Origin: Coenobita brevimanus
Taxonomy: Eukaryota > Arthropoda > Malacostraca > Decapoda > Coenobitidae
Length of the DNA stretch: 64,000 bases
NCBI GenBank assembly: GCA_032717465.1
Contig: CM064653.1
Span: 32,980,309-33,044,308, forward strand
Direction of reading: 5' to 3'
Shown piece after piece: positions 25,251-35,320 of this stretch (within the stretch, counting starts at the first letter, position 1; each line of letters opens with the position of its first letter). The notes under the pieces were generated by a model. It ran no database searches. It was not told the DNA's origin and saw nothing but the letters and a program-made list of their open reading frames with translations. The position numbers and the translations under genes are program-made.

Positions 25251-26959
25251 TCACTCTGTATCAGGCTGTCGCGAGGTAGCAGCAGCGAATCAAGTAAACA
25301 TAATGATATTGAAGGGATTAATGAAGACTGTATCCAACACCCCACACTCCAAGAAGTCTTCCTCCCGGTGAGTAGAATCGCCTGTGTCTAGTTGGAATAA
25401 ATTAAACACGTGGGAATGGGTAGTGTTCTGTGTGGTTTTGGAAATTTCGTAACACTTATTTCTTAGCGAATTATTTTGCACATTACAACTCAGTATCCTC
25501 ATGTATGATATTGATCCAAACATTATCGATACTGAAAATATATAAATAGCGTATAAGAGAATGTTAGGGTGTAATATGCAAAATAAATCGCCAAGGAAGA
25601 GATGCTGCGAAGCCTCCACTGCCATCTAGAATACGACCTTTAAGGACAACCCACACACTTGGGACGTATTTATAAACTCTCCTAAGCTCAGATTGTGTGT
25701 AGGCTTGGTGGCAGGTACGTTTGTTTTCACTCACACTGTTGCTGAACATTTCACAAGCAAGTCAGAGTGAATACTAGAGACAAAATTCGACAACTCAACG
25801 GCCTGTGATAATACGTAACTGTTATGGAAACGTTTATCCTTTAAATTGGCTGGGATGCTTTATAAACACGACGCGCCAAACCTATATGATAGGAACAACC
25901 CCCCCCCCACACACACACAAAAGTATGTGATAACTGTTAGGTATTATGGAGATTTATTTTTTATCCTGTGTCTTGGTTAGGATACTATATAAACACAGCA
26001 CCTGACCTACACGCCAGCTACACTTGACCCACTCTCACATGGACAGCCGCACCCTGACACACCGGCTTAATGACCACAAGCGGAGCCTGGTTACAATTCA
26101 AGCAACATTGAACTTCACATTTAACTTTTTACATAACACCGCGGCCCGACAAGCTGATCCAGGACGCTTGGAAATAACACGTATGGTGGTTTAGTGGTCA
26201 GGATACCCCAGTCGGAATGAGACCTTGTGTAAGTTAGTAATGACGTTAAGGAAAGTACAGCCTTGTCTTTGACCCCTACACGTCAAATGGGGTAATATGG
26301 TTTGACTGTTGCTGCTTTTATAAATCACATTTATGTGTGGATAAGACAAGCGTGGGATTTGAAGAAGTAAAATAGACGATTGATAGAAATAAGTGGGTGG
26401 AGTATGAATGGTAGGCCTAATGCACATAATTAAGTTTGCACCTCTATTTTTAGCCGCTGGCAGAATTCTCTCCCCCCTGCGTTAAGATTTTTTTTTTTTT
26501 TCCTTAGACCTGTGAGGTGGAGCTGAAAGTTTCAAAGACTTTTACAGATGAGCGAATGAATCAATGGCCGATGTCCCTAGGTACTCTGTTGATTGTTCTC
26601 CAGCTTTTATAATTTCCCTTTTTTGATGTTTCTGTATCCCCTCCCTCCCTCTCCCCAGTGTAGCAGAGGGAAGTGGGAAGTGGGAGATGTAATGATATAT
26701 CCCAGTAACCTTTGTGAGTATTGTTATGTTTGACATTACAGTCTCGGCTCAGCACAGTGAATCTTTCATGGATTCTCGTGATTGTTGATTCTGTTGATTT
26801 ACATTTTGCTGGGTAACACATGCTTGGAGAGTATATATATATATATATACATACAGTATATAACAATTTTTTTTTTTTATCAGGAGTGTGAGGGTTCAAG
26901 ACTGGGCCACGCAATCCTAACATTTAAGGCGGTGTTAACCAGACTAGCTGGCGTCTGAG

Positions 26960-26960
<1 letters not shown>

Positions 26961-27047
<87 letters not shown>
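26961..27047. repeat. TA microsatellite
   Basis: This is a pure TA tract of about 86 bp. A short AC tract at 27,105-27,136 follows. Confidence 0.9.
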
Positions 27048-27050
<3 letters not shown>

Positions 27051-27102
27051 CAACTTTTCCTCATATATATAGAGCCTTACTATCCCATCTTGTTGGAGGA
27101 CC

Positions 27103-27138
<36 letters not shown>

Positions 27139-27697
27139 GGAGGCAGAGTGTTACACAAAGGAGGACGATGCTTGGATCATTCATGTGTACCTAAGGAAGT
27201 ATCAGTCAAGGTTAGGCAATACTTGTAGGGTGTTAGGCGATGGAAGCACAGAAATATTACAGTATTTGGAAAACTTGTGCGTAACTAAACTCTTTTTACT
27301 TGAACTTGACCGAAAATTAATATCTTCCTGCCTTAACTACTGAACTGTTGCAAAAATTTAACACAAAGACAGCGCTAGTCACGAAGAAGTGCTGTGGAGT
27401 GTACAATATGTGATGCCGTAGCATTTATTGTATTTTTCTTGAAAGTCATGTACCCATAATGAGTTTTTGTAACACGTGCAGCACAGAAGCGATACTTGGA
27501 TAACTTGTGGAAATACGAATGAAAAGTGGATGTTACATTATCTTTTTACCATTTAGATGGGATACCTGAATAAAAACTATGAAAAACTAACAAGTGTTCA
27601 GTCAGGAGTCATTTACTGTTCTACATATTGTAAAATTTGTAGCACCAAAAGGATACATCGTAATTCCCAACACATCTTGAAAAATATCGGAAATAAT

Positions 27698-27773
27698 AAT
27701 CCATCCATCCATCCATCATCCAATCCTACGTTGCCCCATGAGGAGCGTAGGAGCCCGGGGCTAGGCAAGTTGG
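27698..27773 (-). mobile_element. SINE family B, 3' fragment
   Basis: GGAGCGTAGGAGCCCGGGGC and GGCAAGTTGG match the copy at 33.6 kb, and the CATCCATCC end on the plus strand is the GATGGATG tail of the element. It is 5'-truncated. Confidence 0.65.
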
Positions 27774-27774
27774 A

Positions 27775-27806
<32 letters not shown>

Positions 27807-27925
27807 GTAAAGCTGAACACTGGCTAAAAACTTTTTTCTTGTGCTACCACTGTTATTTGATTTTCAATGATAATATTTTCAATTTTTTGGTCGTTCGTTG
27901 GTGTTTAATTAGTGTATTTATGAGC

Positions 27926-27967
<42 letters not shown>

Positions 27968-28224
27968 GAGAGAGAGAGAAACCAAAGATCACCCCACTGA
28001 AGCAGGCATTTCCGGGTGTGCTGGAGTGAAGGTCACAGGTGGCGACCTAGAGGACACGGCAGGCAAGGCAAGGCAGGTAGGTAGGTAAGTAGGGCAGGAG
28101 TATCGTAACTTTAGGAGGCTCCCTGGCACCACGTCCTTCTTATTGGTATATATAGAGAGATAGATAGACAGATAGATAGATAGATATACTGTACTGTAGA
28201 TACAGATATACTGTATGTATATTT

Positions 28225-28375
28225 TTGTGTCCGACTCTGGGCAAAGGCTTCAGGGCCTATTGCTCAGGGCAGTGGCCTGTCCCAAGGCCCAGTAGCCCTC
28301 CTGCACCTCCACATGTCACTTCGGCGATAACACCCACCGTCCATATTGGATACATGCTAGGGCTGTGTCATACAA
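28225..28375 (-). mobile_element. SINE family A, 5'-truncated copy
   Basis: The sequence starts GTGTCCGACTCTGGGC (the inverse of the family tail) and includes AACACCCACCGTCCATATTG and ACATGCTAGGGCTGTGTC. The tRNA-like head is missing. Confidence 0.75.
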
Positions 28376-28904
28376 AACAGAATTACAACACAAGACGGAG
28401 AAGTAAAAGCAGTTCTGTCTTTGTAACCCATTGTTGACTGAATCACGTGAAGTGGAATCCAGACTAATCATAGCCTAACCTCACAGGGGTTTTGAACATT
28501 TAGCATCACCTGCTAAGGACTTTCCCACACCTTTGCGCTTTCTCTTGTGGACGTTGCATCTTGTGGACGATGACCTTGACAGGAGAATCTCTAGGCACTT
28601 TTGTCTACTCAGTAACGACCCCTCCTCCCACAACACACGACCCTCCCACGCATACAGTAATACTCATCTCGTACTCAGTCTCCTTCTCCTTCTCCCATCC
28701 AAATTAGTTTTACTTAAAGACCCAAAGAAATCCCCCAAAAAAACAAATTTATAACTCTTTGCATTTTCACGTGTTACTGAGCTGGTCTTGGCACTTGTCT
28801 GTAGTGATATGTAGTTAAGCGTGATAAATGTGTGTGTGATGTTATGAAACAGATTTCAAAATAAAGACTGAGTCTTTCAATACGATGGCGTCATACATTT
28901 TTTC

Positions 28905-29070
28905 TTCTGCCACCGGACAGTTATACTTTATTTAGGAGAGACTTCTGGAACTGAGGGGTTGGATATAGCCTTCATTAACTCATGTAATACATGAGGACTC
29001 TTAAGTTGAGTAAAATCGTCTGATGGCATCAAGAAACCAAAAGTACGTCATCGTATTGAGTTGGTTCGCC
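28905..29070. repeat. Palindromic repeat family P copy
   Basis: A left arm TTTAGGAGAGACTTCTGGAA and a right arm TTGAGTAAAATCGTCTGATG flank GCCTTCATTAAC. The outer ends carry ATACGATG and ATCGTATT motifs, so the arms are mutual inverses. Confidence 0.65.
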
Positions 29071-29105
29071 TAATAGCCACGAAACAGTATTGTTTGTCTA
29101 TGATC

Positions 29106-29311
29106 AAATCCCTTTTTGCCTCATAAGGAGCGTAGGGGACTGGAGATAAACTATTCAGTCCTGACATTTAAAGCAAACGTGAGCTGCCTGCTTGCTCCTG
29201 AGTGGTATTAGGTGAACAATAAACCCCGATCGCCCCAGGGATGGAAACCCGTACTGGCCCCATCCGGTAGTAGCGCATTAATCTTTAACCCACTGCAACA
29301 CCAGGCGTCCA
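29106..29311 (-). mobile_element. SINE family B, near full-length copy
   Basis: On the minus strand it runs from GACGCCTGGTGTTGCAGTGG (tRNA-like head) to CGCTCCTTATGAGGC. Internal GAGCAATAAACCCC-like and ACATTTAA blocks match the 33.6-kb copy. It shows many substitutions, so it is an old copy. Confidence 0.6.
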
Positions 29312-29574
29312 TTTGGTTATGTGGTTATCACCAAGCATAGTAAATGGTTCCCTGGATTGCAGGAAACCATTTGATTTGATATTCAGTGTTGTCACATGAA
29401 GGTTGCAATACATGGAGAAAGTGGAGGGTAGGCACTCCCACCTGACACGAAAACGGCTACACTTAGAAATGCTTATGATTTTTTACTCTGGATTATTTTT
29501 TCTATAACTGATGGTGACATATTGCTGTATTTTTGTTAGCTCAGGAGTCGCTGTAGCGCCTCTTTCATAGTAGT

Positions 29575-29810
29575 TTATGTCTTCTTATATCGCCTTAAAC
29601 CCGTCAATTTGGTGACACATTTTTAATGTTAATTCCTACCACTAGCAGTCGACTTTATTCAGCTTGAAAAAGACTGTACCAGTGAAGGAGTTACTGAAGG
29701 CTGTGTTTCAGCCGTCCATTCATAGAGCCTGTCCTAAGCTGAATAAAACTGTTCGGTTGTGGCAAAAATGTAATTAACATGACGTCATTATTGTGGTGAG
29801 GGTAATGTCA
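29575..29810. repeat. Palindromic repeat family P copy
   Basis: The copy contains CGACTTTATTCAGCTTG, AAGGAGTTACTGAAGGCTG and TAAGCTGAATAAAACTGTTC in inverted order. A full CRE-like TGACGTCA lies at the outer right end near 29,780. Confidence 0.65.
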
Positions 29811-29914
29811 AAAAGACAAAATAGGCAAGATTATAGTAAGGTGTAGGCTAATGTGAAAAAGAAATAACTCAGACAGATGTGCTAGAAAGACTTATAAGCT
29901 CACGAGCGTGTGGC

Positions 29915-30330
29915 TGACAGTGAGAGAATGGATGCATCTTCTTTGTTAGTGTTCTATGGTAACCAGAGATTCGCCACAGTGAGGATGAATGCAGGAGACC
30001 TTCGTTAATGCTTCAAGTTAACGGGAACCACCCATAGTGAAAGAATGGATCTTCGTTATTAGTGTTTTATACCAACAAGAATACCGCCCACAATGAGCTG
30101 ATGCATGCATGGTCGGTGCTGGTGTTCTGTGCCATTATGAGAGAGTGGATGGATCTTCGCTATTGATGTTCTGCGCTACTGTGTGAGGATGGCTGGATCT
30201 TCGTTATTGGTGATCTGTGGTTAAATGGAAGAATGGATATGTCTTCGTTATTGGTGTTCTGTGCTGATATGATAGAATGGGTAGATCTTCGTTGTTGATC
30301 AGTGCTAAGGAGAGAAAAATGGATAAATTT
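29915..30330. repeat. Degenerate tandem repeat next to exon 1
   Basis: About six units of 55-70 bp share GAATGGAT(A/C)TTCGTTATTGGTGTTCTG-type text, split by small indels. The array ends about 20 bp before the exon 1 donor, inside the start of intron 1. Confidence 0.7.
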
Positions 30331-30351
30331 TCGTTAATACTATGACTTAAC

Positions 30352-31026
30352 GAGTCTCCCAGCCAAAAGACGCACCCCTTTGGCTCTCGGTACGACGACG
30401 TAGTATGTAGTACCGCCAGGGGACCTTGGCACTTTTACCTCTTCGTCGCCTCCTTCCGTCTTGTACGCCTCGCTCCGGGCGCTTCGTGAGTGTTCGGTGA
30501 CCTGGAACCGAATCGCATGGGCGGTACGTGTCATCTCCTCAGTGCTCAGTTCCTTGGCGTCCTCTGGAATCGGGGGCGGCACGTTCCTGCTGGCGGTGAT
30601 GATTTTGTCGTAGATGCTCCTGGGGAGGTCGTTGCCGTTGAAGTCTGCCGTCTGTGTGGCCCTGTCTTGCACTCTGGGTGGGATGACGAGGGTGTACACT
30701 TCCGACAGATCGTCAGCGTTGATCTTGTCCGGGTTCCGGTTATTAAGGGCGGCGAATAGTCTGATAGCTATAGCGGCGTGTCTGAGGCTGAGGGTTTTGG
30801 GGGCGTGTGTAGAACACTGAGCTTTGACAGGAACGACGGTGCTACTATTCTGCCCTGACCTCCCTCGCTCAAGTTCCTCCTCGTTACATATTATGGTCCT
30901 TGGCAGGTCCAGCCGAAAGGAGCCACTTAGCGGACCGAAAGTTCTCACCACACTGTTCTCCCTCACCCGGTCACTCCACTTACTCCTGCCGGGGTTTCTG
31001 GAGGGAAGGATACGACCACGAGGCAT
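30352..31026 (-). CDS. Exon 1 (probable N-terminus of the TMEM200-like gene)
   Basis: ATG at 31026 is the first in its frame after an in-frame TGA about 60 bases upstream. The frame runs 225 codons to a weak donor CTC|GTTAAGT at 30351, phase 0, matching exon 2. Read through, it would stop four codons later, so a single-exon gene of 228 residues is also possible. A second phase-0 donor GAG|GTAAAA lies at 30438. The protein starts MPRGRILPSRNPGRSKWSDR and is polar and basic early. It includes LSLRHAAIAIRLFAALNNRN and a later Pro/Glu-rich part, with no signal peptide or membrane helix. GC-rich composition supports coding. I do not recognise a domain. Confidence 0.6.
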
Positions 31027-31439
31027 CCAGAAAGTAGGACGAGAGAGCGAGAGGAGATGACCGCCTCGCCCTTCGCCTCACCGCGGAATGAAGGTCGAAA
31101 TTTGAGATACACGTAACACACAAAGTCACCTCAAGAAAGGACGAGTGTATATATCACTTTATTTCGACTTGAGTGATGTGTGTTGCTCGACGCCAGGGTA
31201 ATGAGAGCAACAAGAGTTTGTTTAGAGGTTGCTGCGTTCAGACGGTTTACGAGAGATATTGGACAGGTTATTCTGTAGGCAGTAATATTTAGATCGTCGT
31301 TTCCAGAATTCAGTTTCTGTAGGTCCAAGTTTCCACACTTCGTAATGTAGAGATGACAAATACAACACTGTGTGGTTAGATGATTTACAAGAGGCAGAAG
31401 CATCGGAGAGTGGCACAAAACATGTCACTTGGGATAAGT

Positions 31440-31535
31440 CCACCCTGGCGCCCCACAGCCGGCCAGCAACTGTCCCCCGTGACATATCCAGCCTCCCGCC
31501 CCGCCCGACCAAATGTTAGCGTGTGACGTCACCAA
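31440..31535 (-). promoter_or_regulatory. GC-rich putative promoter with CRE upstream of exon 1
   Basis: The stretch contains CCCCGCCC-type GC boxes (about 31,497-31,507) and a full palindromic CRE TGACGTCA (31,524-31,531), 415-505 bp upstream of the exon 1 ATG. The high GC contrasts with the AT-rich surroundings. It is the best candidate for the proximal promoter of the minus-strand gene, by position only. Confidence 0.4.
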
Positions 31536-31882
31536 CAAAGAGCCACTCATCACACCGTCTTCTCATGAGCTTAGCGTCGGAGGCTGAGATTTAGCTTATT
31601 TTCCGGTGCTTGGTGGCAGAATGTGACACAGCTACTACTCTACATCCATTCCATAGCGCTCCGTGATTAACACTATGTTCTATACAGTAGTTAATATCTT
31701 GCTACATATAAGTATTGGGAATGGACAGATGGAACTTTTAGCTCAACTTGAAAATAGTATCATACTGTAAGTTTCCGTTATAAAATGCCTTTTTCTTTTT
31801 ATTTTAAGACTTCAGTATAATATATTTCTGATTTACCAATGGAACTTTCCAATACAGTAAATCCTGATGTAACTTTTTTGTG

Positions 31883-31887
<5 letters not shown>

Positions 31888-31958
<71 letters not shown>
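31888..31958. repeat. GT microsatellite
   Basis: This is a pure GT tract of about 70 bp. Confidence 0.92.
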
Positions 31959-31959
<1 letters not shown>

Positions 31960-32357
31960 CGTTTTTTAATCTCAAGACATCGGTAAAGTGAAGAAAAAAT
32001 TGCGTAATATACTGCCACTGTTAACAGTAAAGCTAAGTTGCCTGTTTATCCCAGTTTACAGAGACATTGTTATGCGAAAATGCCGTGATATTTACACCAG
32101 ATCCCCTAATTAGAATGAAGGCTGCCTATACCTTCAGATTAATTTATCCTGAATATTACACCTTGGAAGCCTCTGTTATGTTACTTATATCTTGTTATTG
32201 CCGACATAGACTGCATGAATAACAAACTTAAGAATACCAGTTGCTATTTACAGAAACTAACAGGTAAAAGAGGTGCTAGAAAACCTAAACTAGCCAGAAG
32301 ACCGGTGCATCCTTAATGTCTTACGCAGAATTTCACGGTTAAGGAGGAGACACTAGT

Positions 32358-32457
32358 AGTTGTTAGTAGTAGTAGTAGTAATAGTAGTACCGGTAGTGGT
32401 AGTGATAGTGGTAGTAGCAGTAGTAGTAGCAGTAGTAGTAATAGTAGCAGCAGTAGC
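32358..32457. repeat. AGT trinucleotide microsatellite
   Basis: About 100 bp of AGT/AGC triplets have several substitutions, including a GGTAGTGATAGTGG variant. Confidence 0.85.
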
Positions 32458-32855
32458 CCCAGGTTCGTCTGAAACGTGAACCCGGTGAACTGCGGGCATA
32501 AGTTTATCTCCTTCAGTTCACCATCCTTCTTTTAGGGGATAGGGAAGTAGCCAGGGGACGTTTGTATAAGCAGGCAGTTGTGCGACCTGGCTATACCGGT
32601 GCCACCACATGAAGGCGTCCCTCTCCACCACTGAGAAGCTAGAAAACTCTTAATTAACAAAAGGCTGCATCCTCCTGTCTCTCACTCCTTCGTATTTCAC
32701 AACCATGCATACATAACATACAGGAGAAGAAATACAGCAGAAATACACTGGCAAACAGTATGTGTTAGGGAGGCTTATATGTTAGCCAGAAGACGGATGC
32801 TGCCTCCTCCCGCCTCAGCCTCCTCAATATTTCACGACCAAATCTACGGTACAAA

Positions 32856-33121
32856 ACGTCATGCCCCCACCCGACCAACCACGCACCGTATCCTATATAT
32901 CACCTTACGTCACGGTTCAGTCTGCCAATCGCTTTATAGCAGCCTATATACCAGCCTAAGTCACCGTTCAGTCAACCAGTCGCGTTGCGGGGTAGGTAGG
33001 CCAAATGACGTCACGGCAGATCGTAACCAATAGCAGCCTATAATCCTACGTCACGGTCTAATCCACTAATCGCCTTACAGAAATTATATGCCAAGTGACG
33101 TCATTACCCCCATCAGCCAAT
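32856..33121. promoter_or_regulatory. Array of six ACGTCA-N12/13-CCAAT modules
   Basis: ACGTCA-like half CREs start at 32856, 32907, 32958, 33008, 33048 and 33098. Each is followed after exactly 12 or 13 bases by a CCAAT-like pentamer (CCAAC 32875, CCAAT 32925, CCAGT 32976, CCAAT 33027, CTAAT 33066, CCAAT 33117). Copies 4 and 6 have the full palindrome TGACGTCA. CCAAT is the NF-Y site and CRE binds bZIP proteins of the CREB/ATF type. The module starts are 51, 51, 50, 40 and 50 bp apart, all near multiples of the helical turn. It could be a promoter/enhancer of the minus-strand gene 1.8 kb away, a promoter for an unseen plus-strand transcript, or a tandem repeat that happens to carry these sites. 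Confidence 0.55.
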
Positions 33122-33503
33122 CGCGTCTCAGAGTTCCTGTGCCTTACTCTCAGGTTGAAGAGAGGCGATGTAGGGTGTATATTTAGCCTCTAAATGAAGG
33201 TCAGTGTAGTGCGCGTTACTCATTTATTGTGTAGAGAGAGTATTTATGGAAACAAGGGCCTGTTTCACGATGGAAGGTTGAGCTGTTGTAGCCTAGGGAA
33301 CGATGATTGCATTAGTGTCTTCTGATAGTCTCAGCCCCTTCTGTGAGAGGACGTTTATTTTCCTGGCTTCTTCAGATGGTTTTTTCAGCTAAAGATGGAC
33401 CTCTGTAATTAACCCCTTGAATTCGAGTGACTTTTTAAAGTTTATTCTTGCTGCTGCCACACGATATTACTTAACTCTGTGAAGGTATCTCGTCTTCTGA
33501 CGA

Positions 33504-33505
<2 letters not shown>

Positions 33506-33571
<66 letters not shown>
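33506..33571. repeat. TA microsatellite
   Basis: A pure TA tract of about 66 bp directly precedes the tail end of a SINE B copy. Confidence 0.92.
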
Positions 33572-33574
<3 letters not shown>

Positions 33575-33587
33575 ATTCATTTTTTCA

Positions 33588-33730
33588 TTCATCATCCAAT
33601 CCTACATTTTCCCATGAGGAGCGTAGGAGCCCGGGGCTAGGCAAGTTGGTCCTGACATTTAAGTTGAGAATGACCAGCATCACTCATCCCTGAGTGGCAT
33701 CACGTGAGCAATAAACCCCAACCACCCCTT

Positions 33731-33733
<3 letters not shown>
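33588..33733 (-). mobile_element. SINE family B copy (body and tail)
   Basis: On the plus strand it reads CATCATCCAATCCTACATTT, GGAGCGTAGGAGCCCGGGGC, TCCTGACATTTAAG and GAGCAATAAACCCC. The element is inverted and its 5' end faces the copy at 33,969. A GT tract (33,737-33,787) follows its 5' side. Confidence 0.7.
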
Positions 33734-33790
<57 letters not shown>

Positions 33791-33968
33791 TTTGTTCTAT
33801 CTAGATGACTTTATTCACCTAAGGAAGGACGAAGGATTTCTTTGAAAAAGAGATGAAAAAAGTCTCTTTGATATAGTACTGCCCTCAGGAGATACATTGA
33901 ATGATAAACTTGTTTCCTGTACCCTTGAAACTCTTTACTGTGCTAGGTGGTAATCATATAACCAAATA

Positions 33969-34188
33969 GACGCCTGGTGGTCTAGTGGGTTAAAGTGCTT
34001 CTACGAAATATGACCAGCAAATGGCTTACATTCGAGGGGTGGTTGGGTTTCATGCTCTTAAAAGTAACTCAGGGACGAGTGAGGCTGGCCACCGTCACCA
34101 TAAATGTCTGGACTGAGTAGCGCATCCCCGGGGCCCTAAGCTCCTGGTAGGAGAAAAAGGAGTGGGTGATGATGGTGATGATGATGAT
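33969..34188 (+). mobile_element. SINE family B, full-length copy with GAT tail
   Basis: A tRNA-like head GACGCCTGGTGGTCTAGTGG is followed by the family body (AGGGGTGGTTGGG, TAAATGTCTGGACTGAG, CCGGGGCCCTAAGCTCC) and a tail GATGATGGTGATGATGATGAT. Head, body and tail define a SINE with GAT repeats instead of poly-A. Confidence 0.7.
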
Positions 34189-34194
34189 ACCTCC

Positions 34195-34385
34195 ATTCCT
34201 TATTTCAGCTCAGGAGGGGCTTGCGGCAGTGCATTAATGGCTCAGTTCTTATTCAGCTTAGGAAATATATCTTTTTAGTGCAGTTCATGAAGGCTGTATC
34301 TAATCCACAGGTTCGAAAAGCCTCACCTTATTCAGTAAAAACGTAACAAGGTGGCAAGAATAAACTAAAAAGTATATCCTCTGGC
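34195..34385. repeat. Palindromic repeat family P copy
   Basis: The copy contains TTATTCAGCTTAGGAAATAT, GCAGTTCATGAAGGCTGTAT, GGTTCGAAAAGCCTCACC and AAGGTGGCAAGAATAAACTA. Two further right-half copies follow at 34,640-34,730 and 34,855-34,965. Confidence 0.65.
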
Positions 34386-34550
34386 TGATAAGGAAACGCT
34401 CAAAATAGACACACGCGCCTCATAAAATATACTCCCAAGTAAGTCTGTAAGAATTTTAAAGTTTATATCCTTCGGTGTTATGACTTCATTTCGATTATAG
34501 GCTATTTTCGCTTTCTTCATTCGATTTGGTCAGTTTCATGAGATCACTTG

Positions 34551-34553
<3 letters not shown>

Positions 34554-34622
<69 letters not shown>
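34554..34622. repeat. GT microsatellite
   Basis: This is a pure GT tract of about 69 bp lying between family P copies. Confidence 0.92.
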
Positions 34623-34625
<3 letters not shown>

Positions 34626-35053
34626 GGGGGGTATTTGAACGCTGTATATAATAACCCCTCAAGTTCAGAAAGTCTCTCCCCAGTTTAATAAAATCGTCTG
34701 GAGGTAGCAAGGAAAAAAACAAGAAGCTGGCATTCCTCATAGATATAATTGTACACCCAAGATACAGTTTGTTATAATTTTTGAGTGTCATTCTCGTATT
34801 TACCCATTCTTTACGACGACGTCCTTCCCGTTTTATTCTAGGTAATGCTGTAATATTGTAGTGAAAGGGCTAGTCTAGGTTGTATCTAACCCCACTGGTT
34901 CGAAAAGCCTCTCCTTAGTTGAGTAAAATCGTCTGAGGGCAGCATAAAGACAATAATAGCAAAAAAAAAAAAAAAAAAAAACTACGAACTCTAAATGATG
35001 GGCTAAAAATCGAGACGCATTCTTTATTAAATATACTCCCATGTTAGCATTTG

Positions 35054-35057
<4 letters not shown>

Positions 35058-35121
<64 letters not shown>

Positions 35122-35130
35122 TACACACAC
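35058..35130. repeat. Compound CT then AC microsatellite
   Basis: About 57 bp of CT are followed by a short AC stretch. Confidence 0.92.
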
Positions 35131-35144
35131 ACAGCCCTTAAATC

Positions 35145-35320
35145 AGATGACCTATTTTACTGGTTTGTTCTTGCTGTCTCCAGACGATTTTGTTCAGACT
35201 AGAATAGACTTCAGATTTGAGGGCTGAATATGGCCTTCACTGTCCCCATTCGAAGTGTTTTGTAATTTCAATAAAATCGTCTGAGAGTAGCAAGAATAAA
35301 ATAAAAAACGCCATAGAAAT
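35145..35320. repeat. Palindromic repeat family P, well-formed copy
   Basis: The left arm TTCTTGCTGTCTCCAGACGA and the right arm TCGTCTGAGAGTAGCAAGAA are clear inverses around a spacer containing GGCCTTCACTG. The copy shows the hairpin form of the family. Confidence 0.7.

Larger units (their letters stand above)
24150..30300. other. Intron 1 of the TMEM200-like gene (repeats only)
   Basis: Apart from the listed repeats I see no exon with matching splice sites. The intron holds family P copies, SINE A and B fragments, TA tracts at 26,961-27,047, an AAT tract at 27,776-27,806 and a GT tract at 27,930-27,961. If exon 1 belongs to another gene, this stretch is intergenic. Confidence 0.45.
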
